DNA of 64,000 nt from RGIG5579 sp045543495 (GTDB lineage Bacteria; Bacillota; Clostridia; Oscillospirales; SIG627). The position numbers and the translations under genes were made by a program. Location of the stretch: positions 40,077 through 104,076 of the forward strand of contig JAZQMO010000053.1 in the NCBI GenBank assembly GCA_045543495.1, read 5' to 3'. This document shows positions 1 through 7,474 of this stretch, one piece after another (the first letter of the stretch is position 1; each line of letters begins with the position of its first letter). The notes below the pieces were generated by a model, which did no database searches, was not told the DNA's origin, and saw only the letters and a list, made by a program, of their open reading frames with translations.

Positions 1-522
1 ATCGCTCCCGGGATTCGCCGCTCCTTTGCCGCCGAGGATTTTCTGGATCTTCCCGAATCCATTTGGAAACAGGCGAGAGAAGAGGCAAAGGATCTTGAGA
101 TCAAATCCGACTTTGAAGCCTTCGCCAGCGATATTTCCCCTGAAATGGTGGAGATCGCCAAGGCCAATGCCGCCTCAGCGGGAGTTTCTCACGCCATTCG
201 CTTCTTCCCCAAAAACGCATTGGGAATTGAGACTCACGGCAGGAGAGGGACCATTGTCTGCAATCCACCCTACGGAGAAAGACTTTCTTCTCAGGAGGAG
301 GCCTTTCATTTGTACTCGGCCATGGGCGCCCACTGGAAAAAACTGGATTCCTGGCAGATCTATGTGATCACCTCGGATGAAAATTTTCAGTCTCATTACG
401 GCCGCCGTGCCGACAATGTCAGAAAGCTGTATAACGGAATGCTCAAGTGCTTCTACTATCAGTTTTTCAAGCCCCAAAAGCCCAACTTCAAAAAAGAAGG
501 CTTTGTGAAAAAATTCAAATAG
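1..522 (+). CDS. Class I SAM-dependent 23S rRNA methyltransferase, RlmL/YpsC type (5' end outside window)
   Basis: Only the C-terminal 173 residues are present; the frame is open from base 1 and ends at TAG 520-522. A SAM-binding acidic turn (DISPEM, visible residues 44-49) is followed by NPPYGER (88-94), the N6-adenine/N2-guanine methyltransferase catalytic motif. The C-terminus is rich in Lys and Phe, as in the THUMP-containing RlmL/YpsC (COG0116) family. The family methylates guanine or adenine in 23S rRNA. The THUMP domain would lie upstream of the window. The family is confident; the exact target base is not known. A hairpin terminator follows ten bases after the stop. Confidence 0.85.
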   Translation: MAPGIRRSFAAEDFLDLPESIWKQAREEAKDLEIKSDFEAFASDISPEMVEIAKANAASAGVSHAIRFFPKNALGIETHGRRGTIVCNPPYGERLSSQEEAFHLYSAMGAHWKKLDSWQIYVITSDENFQSHYGRRADNVRKLYNGMLKCFYYQFFKPQKPNFKKEGFVKKFK

Positions 523-530
523 AAGAAAAA

Positions 531-557
531 TGCCCGACCGAAGTCGGGCGTTTTTTT
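531..557. terminator. Bidirectional Rho-independent terminator
   Basis: A GC-rich hairpin (GCCCGAC at 532-538 pairing with GTCGGGC at 543-549) is followed by a T run on the plus strand and preceded by an A run. It can therefore end both the methyltransferase gene and the convergent ABC transporter gene. Confidence 0.85.
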
Positions 558-2292
558 ATGCTTCCTTGAAAATTTCGTCGTCCTCTCTGAACTGCTGATT
601 GTAGAGTCTTTGATACATACCGCCAAGGGATAGAAGCTCGTCGTGAGTGCCTTGCTCCAGAATTTTTCCCTCTGCAATGACGGCGATCTCGTGAGCGTTT
701 TTGATGGTAGACAGTCTATGGGCAACCACCAGAGTGGTTCTGCCCACACAAAGCTCATCCAGTGCCTTTTGGATCAAGATCTCCGTGGTGTTATCCAGCG
801 CACTGGTGGCCTCGTCCAAAATGAGAATGGGCGGGTTTTTCAAAAAGACTCGGGCAATGCAAAGCCGTTGCTTCTGTCCTCCCGAAAGGCGAACGCCGCG
901 CTCACCGATGACCGTGTCATATCCGTTTTCCAAGCTCATAATATAATCGTGAATATTGGCTCGCTTGGCGGCCTCGATCACCTCCTCGCGGGTGGCGCTG
1001 AGCCTGCCGTAAAGAATGTTTTCGTAAATGGAAGCGTTAAAGAGGTAAACATCCTGCTGCACGATACCGATATTCTTTCGTACCGATTCTCTTGTGAGGG
1101 CGCTGAGCTCTTTTCCGTCTAAATAAATACCGCCTTCCCGAATCGGGTAGAAATTGGGGATCAGGTGGCAAATGGTGGTCTTGCCGCCGCCGCTGGGGCC
1201 TACCAAGGCGTAGGTCTTACCCTTTTCCACCTTCAGGTCAATGCCGTGGAGAACATCGGGGCCGTCATCGTATCCGCTGACCACACCTCGAAATTCAATT
1301 TCTCCCTCCAATACCCCTGCATCCTCTGCCTCAGGCAGATCCGATTCGGGCTTGGTATCCAAAACCGCAAGAAAGCGCTCAAAGCCCGCAACGCCGTTTT
1401 GATATTGTTCCATAAAGCGGATCAGGGTGTTGACGGGGTTTAAGAACAAACTAATGGATACAATAAAGGCGGAATAATCCGCAAAATCAATTTCCCCCGC
1501 ATACAGGAAGATACCCCCTGCAATGAGCACCACCACGTTGAATACATCGGTGATAAAGCTGGTGGAGGAATGGAAGGTTGCCATGGCACGGTAGGCATCA
1601 CGGCTGGAGGAAACAAAATCCTCGTTTCCGTCCTCAAATTTTTCCTGCTCTCTGTCGGCATTGGTGAATGCCTTTGTCACTCGGATCCCCGCAATACTGC
1701 TTTGCAGAGCCCCGTTGATCTTGGCCATAGCCTCTCGGTTTCGCTGGAACGCCGAGCGCATTTTGCTTCGTGTAAAGGCACTGACCAAAATCAAAAGAGG
1801 AACACAGGCAAAAACGATCAGAGATAAGCGCCAATCAATGGTGGCAAGATAGGTAAAGGAAACAAGAATGGAAATGGAGCAAATGATCACGTTTTCGGGG
1901 CCGTGATGTGCAAGCTCCGAAATATCCCTCAGATCGTTTGTCAGCCTCGACATGATCTTTCCTGTCTCGTTGGCATCAAAATAGGAGTAGGGAAGCTTCT
2001 CCAAATGAGAAAACAGATCGCTTCGCATGGTGGCCTGCATCCGAACACCCATAATGTGGCCCTTGTACTGAATAAAGTAGTTCAGAGCCAGGCGGATCCC
2101 ATACAGCGCCAGAAGGCAAAGTCCGAAGATCACGATCATTTTCCATTTTTGGTTGGGGATCAGATCGTTGAGCATGGTACGGGTCACCATAGGGTAAACC
2201 ACGCCCACCAAGGCCACCAAAAGGGAGGCCAGCATATCCAGTGTGAAAATCAGCTTGTGGGGCTTATAATAAGAAAAAAAACGTTTTAACAT
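556..2292 (-). CDS. ABC exporter half-transporter (fused membrane and ATPase domains)
   Basis: A 578-residue protein of the MsbA/BmrA type. The N-terminal half (about residues 1-310) holds six predicted membrane helices. The C-terminal half is an ABC ATPase with Walker A GPSGGGKTT (about 366-374), signature LSGGQKQR, Walker B ILILDEATSALD and the H-loop VVAHRLST. Walker A has GKTT in place of the commoner GKST, which still keeps the lysine and hydroxyl residues. Such half-transporters work as homo- or heterodimers that export lipids, drugs or peptides. No partner gene is adjacent, so a homodimer is likely. Its start (ATG at 2292) is preceded by GAGG. The substrate is unknown. Confidence 0.9.
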   Translation of the reverse strand: MLKRFFSYYKPHKLIFTLDMLASLLVALVGVVYPMVTRTMLNDLIPNQKWKMIVIFGLCLLALYGIRLALNYFIQYKGHIMGVRMQATMRSDLFSHLEKLPYSYFDANETGKIMSRLTNDLRDISELAHHGPENVIICSISILVSFTYLATIDWRLSLIVFACVPLLILVSAFTRSKMRSAFQRNREAMAKINGALQSSIAGIRVTKAFTNADREQEKFEDGNEDFVSSSRDAYRAMATFHSSTSFITDVFNVVVLIAGGIFLYAGEIDFADYSAFIVSISLFLNPVNTLIRFMEQYQNGVAGFERFLAVLDTKPESDLPEAEDAGVLEGEIEFRGVVSGYDDGPDVLHGIDLKVEKGKTYALVGPSGGGKTTICHLIPNFYPIREGGIYLDGKELSALTRESVRKNIGIVQQDVYLFNASIYENILYGRLSATREEVIEAAKRANIHDYIMSLENGYDTVIGERGVRLSGGQKQRLCIARVFLKNPPILILDEATSALDNTTEILIQKALDELCVGRTTLVVAHRLSTIKNAHEIAVIAEGKILEQGTHDELLSLGGMYQRLYNQQFREDDEIFKEA

Positions 2293-2305
2293 AAATTTTC
2301 CTCAT

Positions 2306-2336
2306 AAAAAATCCCCTTGGTTAGAAGGGGATTTTT
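2306..2336 (-). terminator. Terminator of the phosphoribosyltransferase gene
   Basis: The stem AATCCCCTT/AAGGGGATT (2310-2318 with 2325-2333) is flanked by A and T runs, between the phosphoribosyltransferase gene and the ABC exporter. It fits termination of the upstream minus-strand gene. Confidence 0.75.
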
Positions 2337-2344
2337 GACAATTC

Positions 2345-2908
2345 TTAACCGATGATTTTTCCTTCTGCGTTGAAAAGAGGGAGCTTCTCCAAATAAACAA
2401 GATCCTTTCTTGCTTGGGCATCACCCTCGGCGAGAATGGCGCATCTTCCCGATACGATGCCGCCTGCCTTCTCCACCAGCGCCTCCAATGCACGCAGAGA
2501 TTCTCCGGTGGAGATCACATCGTCCACCAAAAGGATCTTTTTGCCTCGGATCAGCTCGGCATCGGCCGTATCCAGATACAGGGTCTGCTCCTTGGCGGTG
2601 GTAATGGATTTTACGCTTACCTCAAACACACCCGTCATATAAAGCTTGGGTGCCTTTCTGGCGAGAAAATATTTTTTTGCTCCGCTCTGGCGGGCCATTT
2701 CGTGGATCAAAGGAATTCCCTTGGCCTCGGCGGTCATCATATAGTCGTACTCGTAGGGAACCTTGTCAAGCAGCGCTTTCGCGGCGGCCACGGTCAATTC
2801 CTGATCTCCGAAAATCACGAATCCCGCAATGTAAAGGGAATCGTTCACACGGCAGATGGGGAGGGCTCTGTCAAGCCCTGCAATGTTCATATTATGGTAT
2901 AACTGCAT
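2345..2908 (-). CDS. Purine-type phosphoribosyltransferase (adenine/xanthine PRTase family)
   Basis: 187 residues. The PRPP-binding motif ILLVDDVISTGES (about residues 125-137) has the two acidic residues and the Thr-Gly loop of type I phosphoribosyltransferases. The overall layout resembles Apt/Xpt-like proteins, which convert a purine base and PRPP to a nucleotide for salvage in the cytoplasm. The N-terminus differs from standard Apt, and about 187 residues suits either Apt-like or Xpt-like members, so the base specificity is left open. A GGAG site lies eight bases before the ATG. It has its own promoter and terminator. Confidence 0.8.
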   Translation of the reverse strand: MQLYHNMNIAGLDRALPICRVNDSLYIAGFVIFGDQELTVAAAKALLDKVPYEYDYMMTAEAKGIPLIHEMARQSGAKKYFLARKAPKLYMTGVFEVSVKSITTAKEQTLYLDTADAELIRGKKILLVDDVISTGESLRALEALVEKAGGIVSGRCAILAEGDAQARKDLVYLEKLPLFNAEGKIIG

Positions 2909-2940
2909 CTTTTCTTCTCCTTATATAAGTACCATTTTCC

Positions 2941-2969
2941 ATTATAAAACAAGAGAGGAGCTTCGTCAA
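2941..2969 (-). promoter_or_regulatory. Promoter of the phosphoribosyltransferase gene
   Basis: On the minus strand TTGACG (2969-2964) and TATAAT (2946-2941) are separated by 17 bases, about 33 bases upstream of the ATG. Confidence 0.75.
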
Positions 2970-2998
2970 GAAAAATCAAAAAACTTGTGCATTTTCTC

Positions 2999-3027
2999 TT
3001 GACATTGAATGAAAAAACTGATAACAT
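2999..3027 (+). promoter_or_regulatory. Promoter of the hemolysin III family gene
   Basis: TTGACA (2999-3004) and TAACAT (3022-3027) are 17 bases apart. They lie back to back with the divergent phosphoribosyltransferase promoter. Confidence 0.65.
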
Positions 3028-3061
3028 AGATTTAGAAACTAAATGACGAGGAGCGAATATT

Positions 3062-3727
3062 TTGAAAGAAAAAATTACCCTGCCGTCTTATACCCGCTCA
3101 GAGGAGCGATGCAATATGGTCACCCACATCGTAGGGGGCGGCTTTGGAATCATTGCTCTTGTCCTTTGTCTGATCCGTGCTGTGTTTCACGGGGATGTTT
3201 GGGGAGCGGTCTGTGCCTCTGTTTACGGCGTTTCCATCATTCTTCTGTTTACTATGTCAAGCATTTATCACGGGCTTGTTCCCATCAAGGCCAAGAAGGT
3301 ATTTCGAGTGATCGATCATTGCACCATCTATCTTCTCATTGCGGGAACCTATACTCCCATTGTGCTGGTGGCCATTCGTCAAATCGCTCCCGTTATGGCT
3401 TGGATCATTTTCGGTATTGTCTGGGCCTCGGCTATCGTTGCCATCACCCTGACCGCCATTGATATGCACCGCTTTCGTGTTTTTTCCATGGTGGCCTATC
3501 TTGCCATGGGCTGGTGTGTGCTCATTTGCTTGAAGGATGCCATTCGGGCCGTGGGAGGCACGGGAATGCTTCTGATCTTCATCGGCGGAGTGCTGTATAC
3601 CATCGGCGCCGTGATCTATATGATCGGCAAGAAAAAAAAGCTGGAATATGCCCACTCCGTGTTCCACGTTTTCGTTCTCCTTGCCTGCATTCTCCACTTT
3701 GTAGCGATCTTTCTCTATGTTTTATAA
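3062..3727 (+). CDS. Hemolysin III / PAQR family membrane protein
   Basis: 221 residues with about seven membrane helices. Family landmarks are an early THIVGGG stretch, SSIYHG, the RVIDHCTIYLLIAGTYTP block, and a C-terminal HSVFHVFVLLACILHF block. The conserved Ser/His/Asp residues are those that bind a metal in the PAQR and alkaline ceramidase superfamily. Bacterial members (YqfA, YplQ) are thought to act in membrane lipid homeostasis. The start is TTG at 3062, chosen because GAGGAG lies seven bases upstream and no in-frame ATG precedes it. A single-gene unit with its own promoter and terminator. Confidence 0.88.
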   Translation: MKEKITLPSYTRSEERCNMVTHIVGGGFGIIALVLCLIRAVFHGDVWGAVCASVYGVSIILLFTMSSIYHGLVPIKAKKVFRVIDHCTIYLLIAGTYTPIVLVAIRQIAPVMAWIIFGIVWASAIVAITLTAIDMHRFRVFSMVAYLAMGWCVLICLKDAIRAVGGTGMLLIFIGGVLYTIGAVIYMIGKKKKLEYAHSVFHVFVLLACILHFVAIFLYVL

Positions 3728-3734
3728 TCTTCAA

Positions 3735-3766
3735 AAATTATAATCCGCACAAATTATAATCCGCAC
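3735..3766. repeat. Two perfect tandem copies of a 16-bp unit
   Basis: The unit AAATTATAATCCGCAC occurs at 3735-3750 and again at 3751-3766, just before the terminator. It looks like a simple local duplication. Confidence 0.9.
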
Positions 3767-3797
3767 AAAAAAGATCCCCGATTTGGGGATCTTTTTT
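3767..3797. terminator. Bidirectional Rho-independent terminator
   Basis: The stem GATCCCC/GGGGATC lies between A6 and T6 runs, separating two convergent genes. Confidence 0.88.
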
Positions 3798-3802
3798 GTG
3801 CT

Positions 3803-5182
3803 TTAAGTTTTAATTTCGGGAAGCCCTGCCGCGGCTACGCTCTGTCCCACACGGCGACTGTTTTCATCGGGAAGATGAAGCTTGATTGCCAAATGAGGGT
3901 ATTCCTCCCGCAAGACTCTTTGACAAGACTCTATTAGGGCTTCTCCGCCCTTGCCGCTGGTGACACGGCCCAAAAGAAGCAGATGACGGATCTTGTAGAT
4001 CTTGGCGTAAAGAGGGAGGGTGTGACCTAAATAAACGCCGATGGAGCGGAAAATATCAAGGGCTCTTTCGTTTCCGTTTTCAATTTCCTTTTGCACTGCC
4101 TTCAGCTTTTCGGCAGGGGAGAGGGAAGCATCCAAGCCGATTCCCGCTTTGGCGGCAAGCTTGATGACACCGTCCTGTGAAAAATACTTCACGCCGCAGC
4201 CCATATCACCGCTCCACTCGTCAACCATAGCATCGGGATTGGCATCAACGGGAGCAAAGGCAAGTTCATTCAGCCAGCCCGTAATGTTCCCGTTTTCGTC
4301 CACGTAACCGGCGGCCTCGCTGGTACCCATGGCAATACCGAGCACGGCGTTGTCCTTTAATTCCATGGCCCCTGCCAGAGCGGTCACATCTCCATCGTTT
4401 GCCACCAAGAGGGGAACCTCGCCGATCTCTTTTCCCGCACGGATATAAATATCCTTCACCTTTTTGTCAAAATCCTCGGGAGAGACCTTCAAAAAGAGGG
4501 AAGCCAGGCGAGTGCGATTGTCTACAAAGATTCCTGCCGAGCTGATGCCGATGGCATCCACACGGGGCATTTTGGAGGCGGCGGTTCGGAAGGCCTCTAC
4601 AATCCCTTGAAAATGGTAATCGGGATCAGAATTGGTTTTGGGAAACCAAACCACCTCCTCGGAATACACGGCCTTCCCGTCGATCACGGCGCTGACCTTG
4701 CGGTCGCTCCCGCCTGCATCAAAGCCGATGCGGCATCCGTCAAGATGGCCTCCCACAGCCATTGCCTCATCCTTTTCCTCGGGCTTTTGGGAATAGGGAA
4801 GGTGCTTTACGGCAAAGGGAGTCTCGTAAACGTTCCCCATGGTCTCAAAGTCAAATTTCCGCTCGCCGCTTGCGGCATAAACGGATCGGATCGCTTCAAA
4901 CACCCTCTTGTTTCCGCAAACGGTGATCTCAAATCCTCCCTTTGCCCACAAAAGGAACTTGATCTTTCGTTCAATATAGTAGCAGTCTGCCTCAAGGTGC
5001 TCCTCGTCCCCGTGAATGAAGGTATCCACCAAGGCAGTTTTGCCGTCATTTCGTTTTATGGCGATGGCAATGGGCTCCTCGGCACCCTTCAAAAACTCCT
5101 CCTCCCAGCGGTACAGGGGAAGAAAATCGGGGTCTAAAACAGGCTTGTTTTTCAGTTCTACACAGATTCCGTAGCGCTTCAT
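3803..5182 (-). CDS. ROK family sugar kinase-like protein with N-terminal extension
   Basis: 459 residues, against about 300 for a usual ROK kinase. The actin-like ATPase fold starts near residue 151 (RIGFDAGGSDRKVSAV, phosphate-1 loop). It continues through VDAIGISSAGIF and LVANDGDVTALAGA, which holds the ROK catalytic Asp in an N-D-G-D context. The usual ROK zinc-binding Cys cluster is not evident. The first 145 residues match no domain I recognise. Its ATG overlaps the nagA stop codon (ATGA), so the two are translationally coupled. The pairing suggests an N-acetylglucosamine, N-acetylmannosamine or muramic-acid-type kinase. The substrate is inferred only from the neighbour. Confidence 0.75.
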   Translation of the reverse strand: MKRYGICVELKNKPVLDPDFLPLYRWEEEFLKGAEEPIAIAIKRNDGKTALVDTFIHGDEEHLEADCYYIERKIKFLLWAKGGFEITVCGNKRVFEAIRSVYAASGERKFDFETMGNVYETPFAVKHLPYSQKPEEKDEAMAVGGHLDGCRIGFDAGGSDRKVSAVIDGKAVYSEEVVWFPKTNSDPDYHFQGIVEAFRTAASKMPRVDAIGISSAGIFVDNRTRLASLFLKVSPEDFDKKVKDIYIRAGKEIGEVPLLVANDGDVTALAGAMELKDNAVLGIAMGTSEAAGYVDENGNITGWLNELAFAPVDANPDAMVDEWSGDMGCGVKYFSQDGVIKLAAKAGIGLDASLSPAEKLKAVQKEIENGNERALDIFRSIGVYLGHTLPLYAKIYKIRHLLLLGRVTSGKGGEALIESCQRVLREEYPHLAIKLHLPDENSRRVGQSVAAAGLPEIKT

Positions 5183-6261
5183 GCTTCATACCTCTTTCCT
5201 GCAATGAAAACTTGATCGATGGTCATATCCTCCTCGACCGAAATAAGATCCGCATCGTAACCGACCTGAATTTTGCCACGCTTTAAGCCCAAAAGACGGG
5301 CAGGGGTTTCGGTGGCCATTTTCACTGCTTCATCAAAATCGATCCCCATTTTTACGGCACAGCAAACGCAGTGCCACAGGGTGGAGCCGGAGCCTGCAAG
5401 GGTATCGGTTCCGTCCAGATATACCGCCCCGTTTCTGACCTTTACCGCAATGCCGCCGGATTCCGATACCGTTCCCTCGGTAAGACCCGCAGGGCGGATG
5501 GCATCGCTGATCAAAGTCAGCCTGTCACTGCCGAACATTTTGTATGCGGCCAAAACACTTGCCTTATGAATGTGAACTCCGTCGCAAATGATCTGCGCCC
5601 AGATCCCCTTTTCCGAAGCCGCCCCGATGGGGCCGGGCTTGCGGTGATGAAGAGGCTGCATGGCGTTGAAGGTGTGTGTGAGACATTTCGCTCCGTTTTC
5701 AATGGCCTCAATTGCCGTGTCATAATCGGCATCGGTGTGCCCTAAGGAGGCGATCACTCCCTCTGCGGAAATGCGGCGGATAAATTCCATACTGCCCGCC
5801 TGCTCGGGGGCAACGGTGATCATTTTCACATTGCCGAACTTCTTGAATTCCTCATAGTCGGGCGCCTTGATGAAAGCTTCGTTTTGAGCTCCCTTGTATT
5901 TGGGAGAAATATAAGGCCCCTCCAAATGAAAGCCGTGGATTCTGGTGCCGGGATGATCGGTTTTTTTGTGAGTCACCTCAATTAGGGTTTCGGTGTCCAT
6001 GGTCATGGTGGTGGGAAGCCAGGTGGTGGTGCCGTTTTTAGCCAAAAAATCGCACATGGGGGCAAAGTCGCCGTCCAGTGTATCCATACCGATACAGCCG
6101 TGTGCGTGCACCTCAATAAGGCCGGGGATCACCCTTCTTCCGTCGGCATCGACTCCGCAAAGGCCTTTTTCGCAGTTGATATCGGCAATGATTCCATCTT
6201 CGATGATGATGTTTTGTATCCTGCCCTTAATGTTTGCATTTTTAATTACGGTTTGGCTCAT
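5179..6261 (-). CDS. nagA: N-acetylglucosamine-6-phosphate deacetylase
   Basis: 360 residues, amidohydrolase superfamily. It shows the metal-site HAHG at 52-55 after PGLIEV, LEGPYISPKYKGAQN, SLGHTDADYD, THTFNAM and LISDAIRPAGL, all NagA hallmarks. The enzyme removes acetate from GlcNAc-6-phosphate in amino-sugar use and cell-wall recycling. The start at 6261 (MSQTVIKNAN) was chosen over a longer reading frame because it follows a purine-rich AAAGAG site, matches the usual NagA length, and sits downstream of an extended -10 box. It is first in an operon with the ROK kinase gene and divergent from an AraC regulator. Confidence 0.93.
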   Translation of the reverse strand: MSQTVIKNANIKGRIQNIIIEDGIIADINCEKGLCGVDADGRRVIPGLIEVHAHGCIGMDTLDGDFAPMCDFLAKNGTTTWLPTTMTMDTETLIEVTHKKTDHPGTRIHGFHLEGPYISPKYKGAQNEAFIKAPDYEEFKKFGNVKMITVAPEQAGSMEFIRRISAEGVIASLGHTDADYDTAIEAIENGAKCLTHTFNAMQPLHHRKPGPIGAASEKGIWAQIICDGVHIHKASVLAAYKMFGSDRLTLISDAIRPAGLTEGTVSESGGIAVKVRNGAVYLDGTDTLAGSGSTLWHCVCCAVKMGIDFDEAVKMATETPARLLGLKRGKIQVGYDADLISVEEDMTIDQVFIAGKRYEA

Positions 6262-6294
6262 TGATCGATCTCTTTTCTTTTTCTTGTTAAGAAG

Positions 6295-6303
6295 AGTATA
6301 CCA
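6295..6303 (-). promoter_or_regulatory. Extended -10 promoter of nagA
   Basis: The minus strand carries TGG-TATACT, a TGN-extended -10 hexamer, about 34 bases upstream of the nagA start. No clear -35 box is seen, as expected for an extended -10 promoter or one that needs an activator. Confidence 0.55.
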
Positions 6304-6340
6304 TACTTTCTCCCGCTTTGGAAGAGGAAAAATTGGTAGA

Positions 6341-6360
6341 TTTGCACATTTTCTTTTGCA
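6341..6360. promoter_or_regulatory. Possible operator: direct TTTGCA repeats
   Basis: TTTGCA occurs at 6341-6346 and 6355-6360 in the divergent nagA/araC-type region, about 40 bases upstream of the nagA -10 box. AraC-family proteins often bind direct repeats, so this is a candidate site, by inference only. Confidence 0.3.
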
Positions 6361-6380
6361 TTTTTCAGTAAAATAATCAA

Positions 6381-6409
6381 TTGCTTTTTTTGCCAAAATA
6401 CGATATGAT
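6381..6409 (+). promoter_or_regulatory. Promoter of the AraC-type regulator gene
   Basis: TTGCTT (6381-6386) and TATGAT (6404-6409) are separated by 17 bases, about 48 bases before the start codon. Confidence 0.65.
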
Positions 6410-6456
6410 AGCATCAGAAGGTTTTGAATGGATCGAAATCTTATTGGAGGAAGCAA

Positions 6457-7359
6457 ATGGAGTACAAAAAGACTGTATTGAGAAGGGAATTCCATGTGGA
6501 CGATGTCATATCCGTCCACTATTTCGAATATACCGTGGATTTTGCCTTTTCCGGAGAATTGCATGATTTTTGGGAATTTGTTTACGCCGATAAGAACGAG
6601 CTTGTGATCACCGCCGATACCAAGCAGGTCATTCTGCCGCAGGGAAGTATGTTCCTCCATAAGCCCATGGAATTTCATAATGTGCGGGGAAATGGGCAAA
6701 ATGCACCCAATTCCGTCATTGTTTCCTTTTCCTCCGATTGTAAGGAGCTTTATGATATTGCAGGCCGTGCCTTGGCCTGTAACGAAGCGGAAAAATCCCT
6801 GATGGCGGGCATTATTACCGAAACCGCCAACGCCTTTGTCACTCCCCTGGGCGACCCTTATACCGAGGAGCTGATTCGGAGGGAGGACTCCGTCTTTGGC
6901 TGTGAACAGCTGATCTTAATGCGATTGGAATCCCTCTTCATTTCTCTTATCCGTCGCTATCAGAATAACGAGCTTTGCGAAAGTCTGGATGAGAAGGATG
7001 CCACCAAGCGCAGGAAGGATGAGGTCAGGCTTCGTCAGATCTGCAGCTTTATGCTGGATCATGTAGAGAGCGAGCTTACCTCCCGTGATATTCAAAAGCA
7101 ATTTTTTATTTCGGAATCCAGCCTTCAAAAGCTGTTTCAGCATAAGGTGGGTTGCGGCGCCATTCAGCATTTCCAAAGAATGAAGATCGACCGTGCCAAG
7201 GAATTGATCCGAGAAAAGAAACTGAACTTTTCCGAAATCTCCGAGCGCCTTTCCTTTTCCTCCATTCATTATTTTTCCAGGCGCTTTAAGGCGATCACGG
7301 GAATGACCCCGTCGGAATACGCCGCCAGTGTAAAATCCTTCGTCCAATTCAGAGACTAA
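6457..7359 (+). CDS. AraC/XylS family transcriptional regulator
   Basis: 300 residues. The N-terminal part (about 1-150) looks like a cupin sensing domain (DFWEFVYADKNELVITA, MFLHKPMEFHNVRGN). The C-terminal 100 residues form two helix-turn-helix units, ending in the family signature SSIHYFSRRFKAITGMTPSEYA. The ATG at 6457 was chosen because GGAGG lies ten bases upstream. The gene is divergent from nagA and the ROK kinase gene, so it probably controls them in response to a sugar or sugar phosphate. The inducer is unknown. Confidence 0.88.
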   Translation: MEYKKTVLRREFHVDDVISVHYFEYTVDFAFSGELHDFWEFVYADKNELVITADTKQVILPQGSMFLHKPMEFHNVRGNGQNAPNSVIVSFSSDCKELYDIAGRALACNEAEKSLMAGIITETANAFVTPLGDPYTEELIRREDSVFGCEQLILMRLESLFISLIRRYQNNELCESLDEKDATKRRKDEVRLRQICSFMLDHVESELTSRDIQKQFFISESSLQKLFQHKVGCGAIQHFQRMKIDRAKELIREKKLNFSEISERLSFSSIHYFSRRFKAITGMTPSEYAASVKSFVQFRD

Positions 7360-7471
7360 AAAAACAGCAACCGATTGTGGCACCCTCCGTAAGGAAGGTG
7401 CCACAGTTACATTTTGCATAGAAAACGGAGACTACTTCTTTACGAAGTGTCTCCGTTTCGGTTGCTTTTTT
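7357..7471. repeat. Nested inverted repeat (three-way junction), probable composite terminator or small repeat element
   Basis: An outer stem AGCAACCGA (7366-7374) pairs with TCGGTTGCT (7458-7466), flanked by A8 and T6 runs. Inside are two more hairpins. TGTGGCACC (7376-7384) pairs with GGTGCCACA (7397-7405). AAACGGAGAC (7423-7432) pairs with GTCTCCGTTT (7449-7458), with an inner ACTTC/GAAGT arm. The element fills the gap between two convergent genes and can act as a terminator both ways. It is far larger than the other terminators here, which suggests a mobile palindromic unit. Confidence 0.75.
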
Positions 7472-7474
7472 GTC

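Noticed and set aside
5179..6699. NagA with a 146-residue N-terminal extension
   Set aside because: The extension runs across the divergent promoter region and into the AraC gene. The start at 6261 fits family length and signals.
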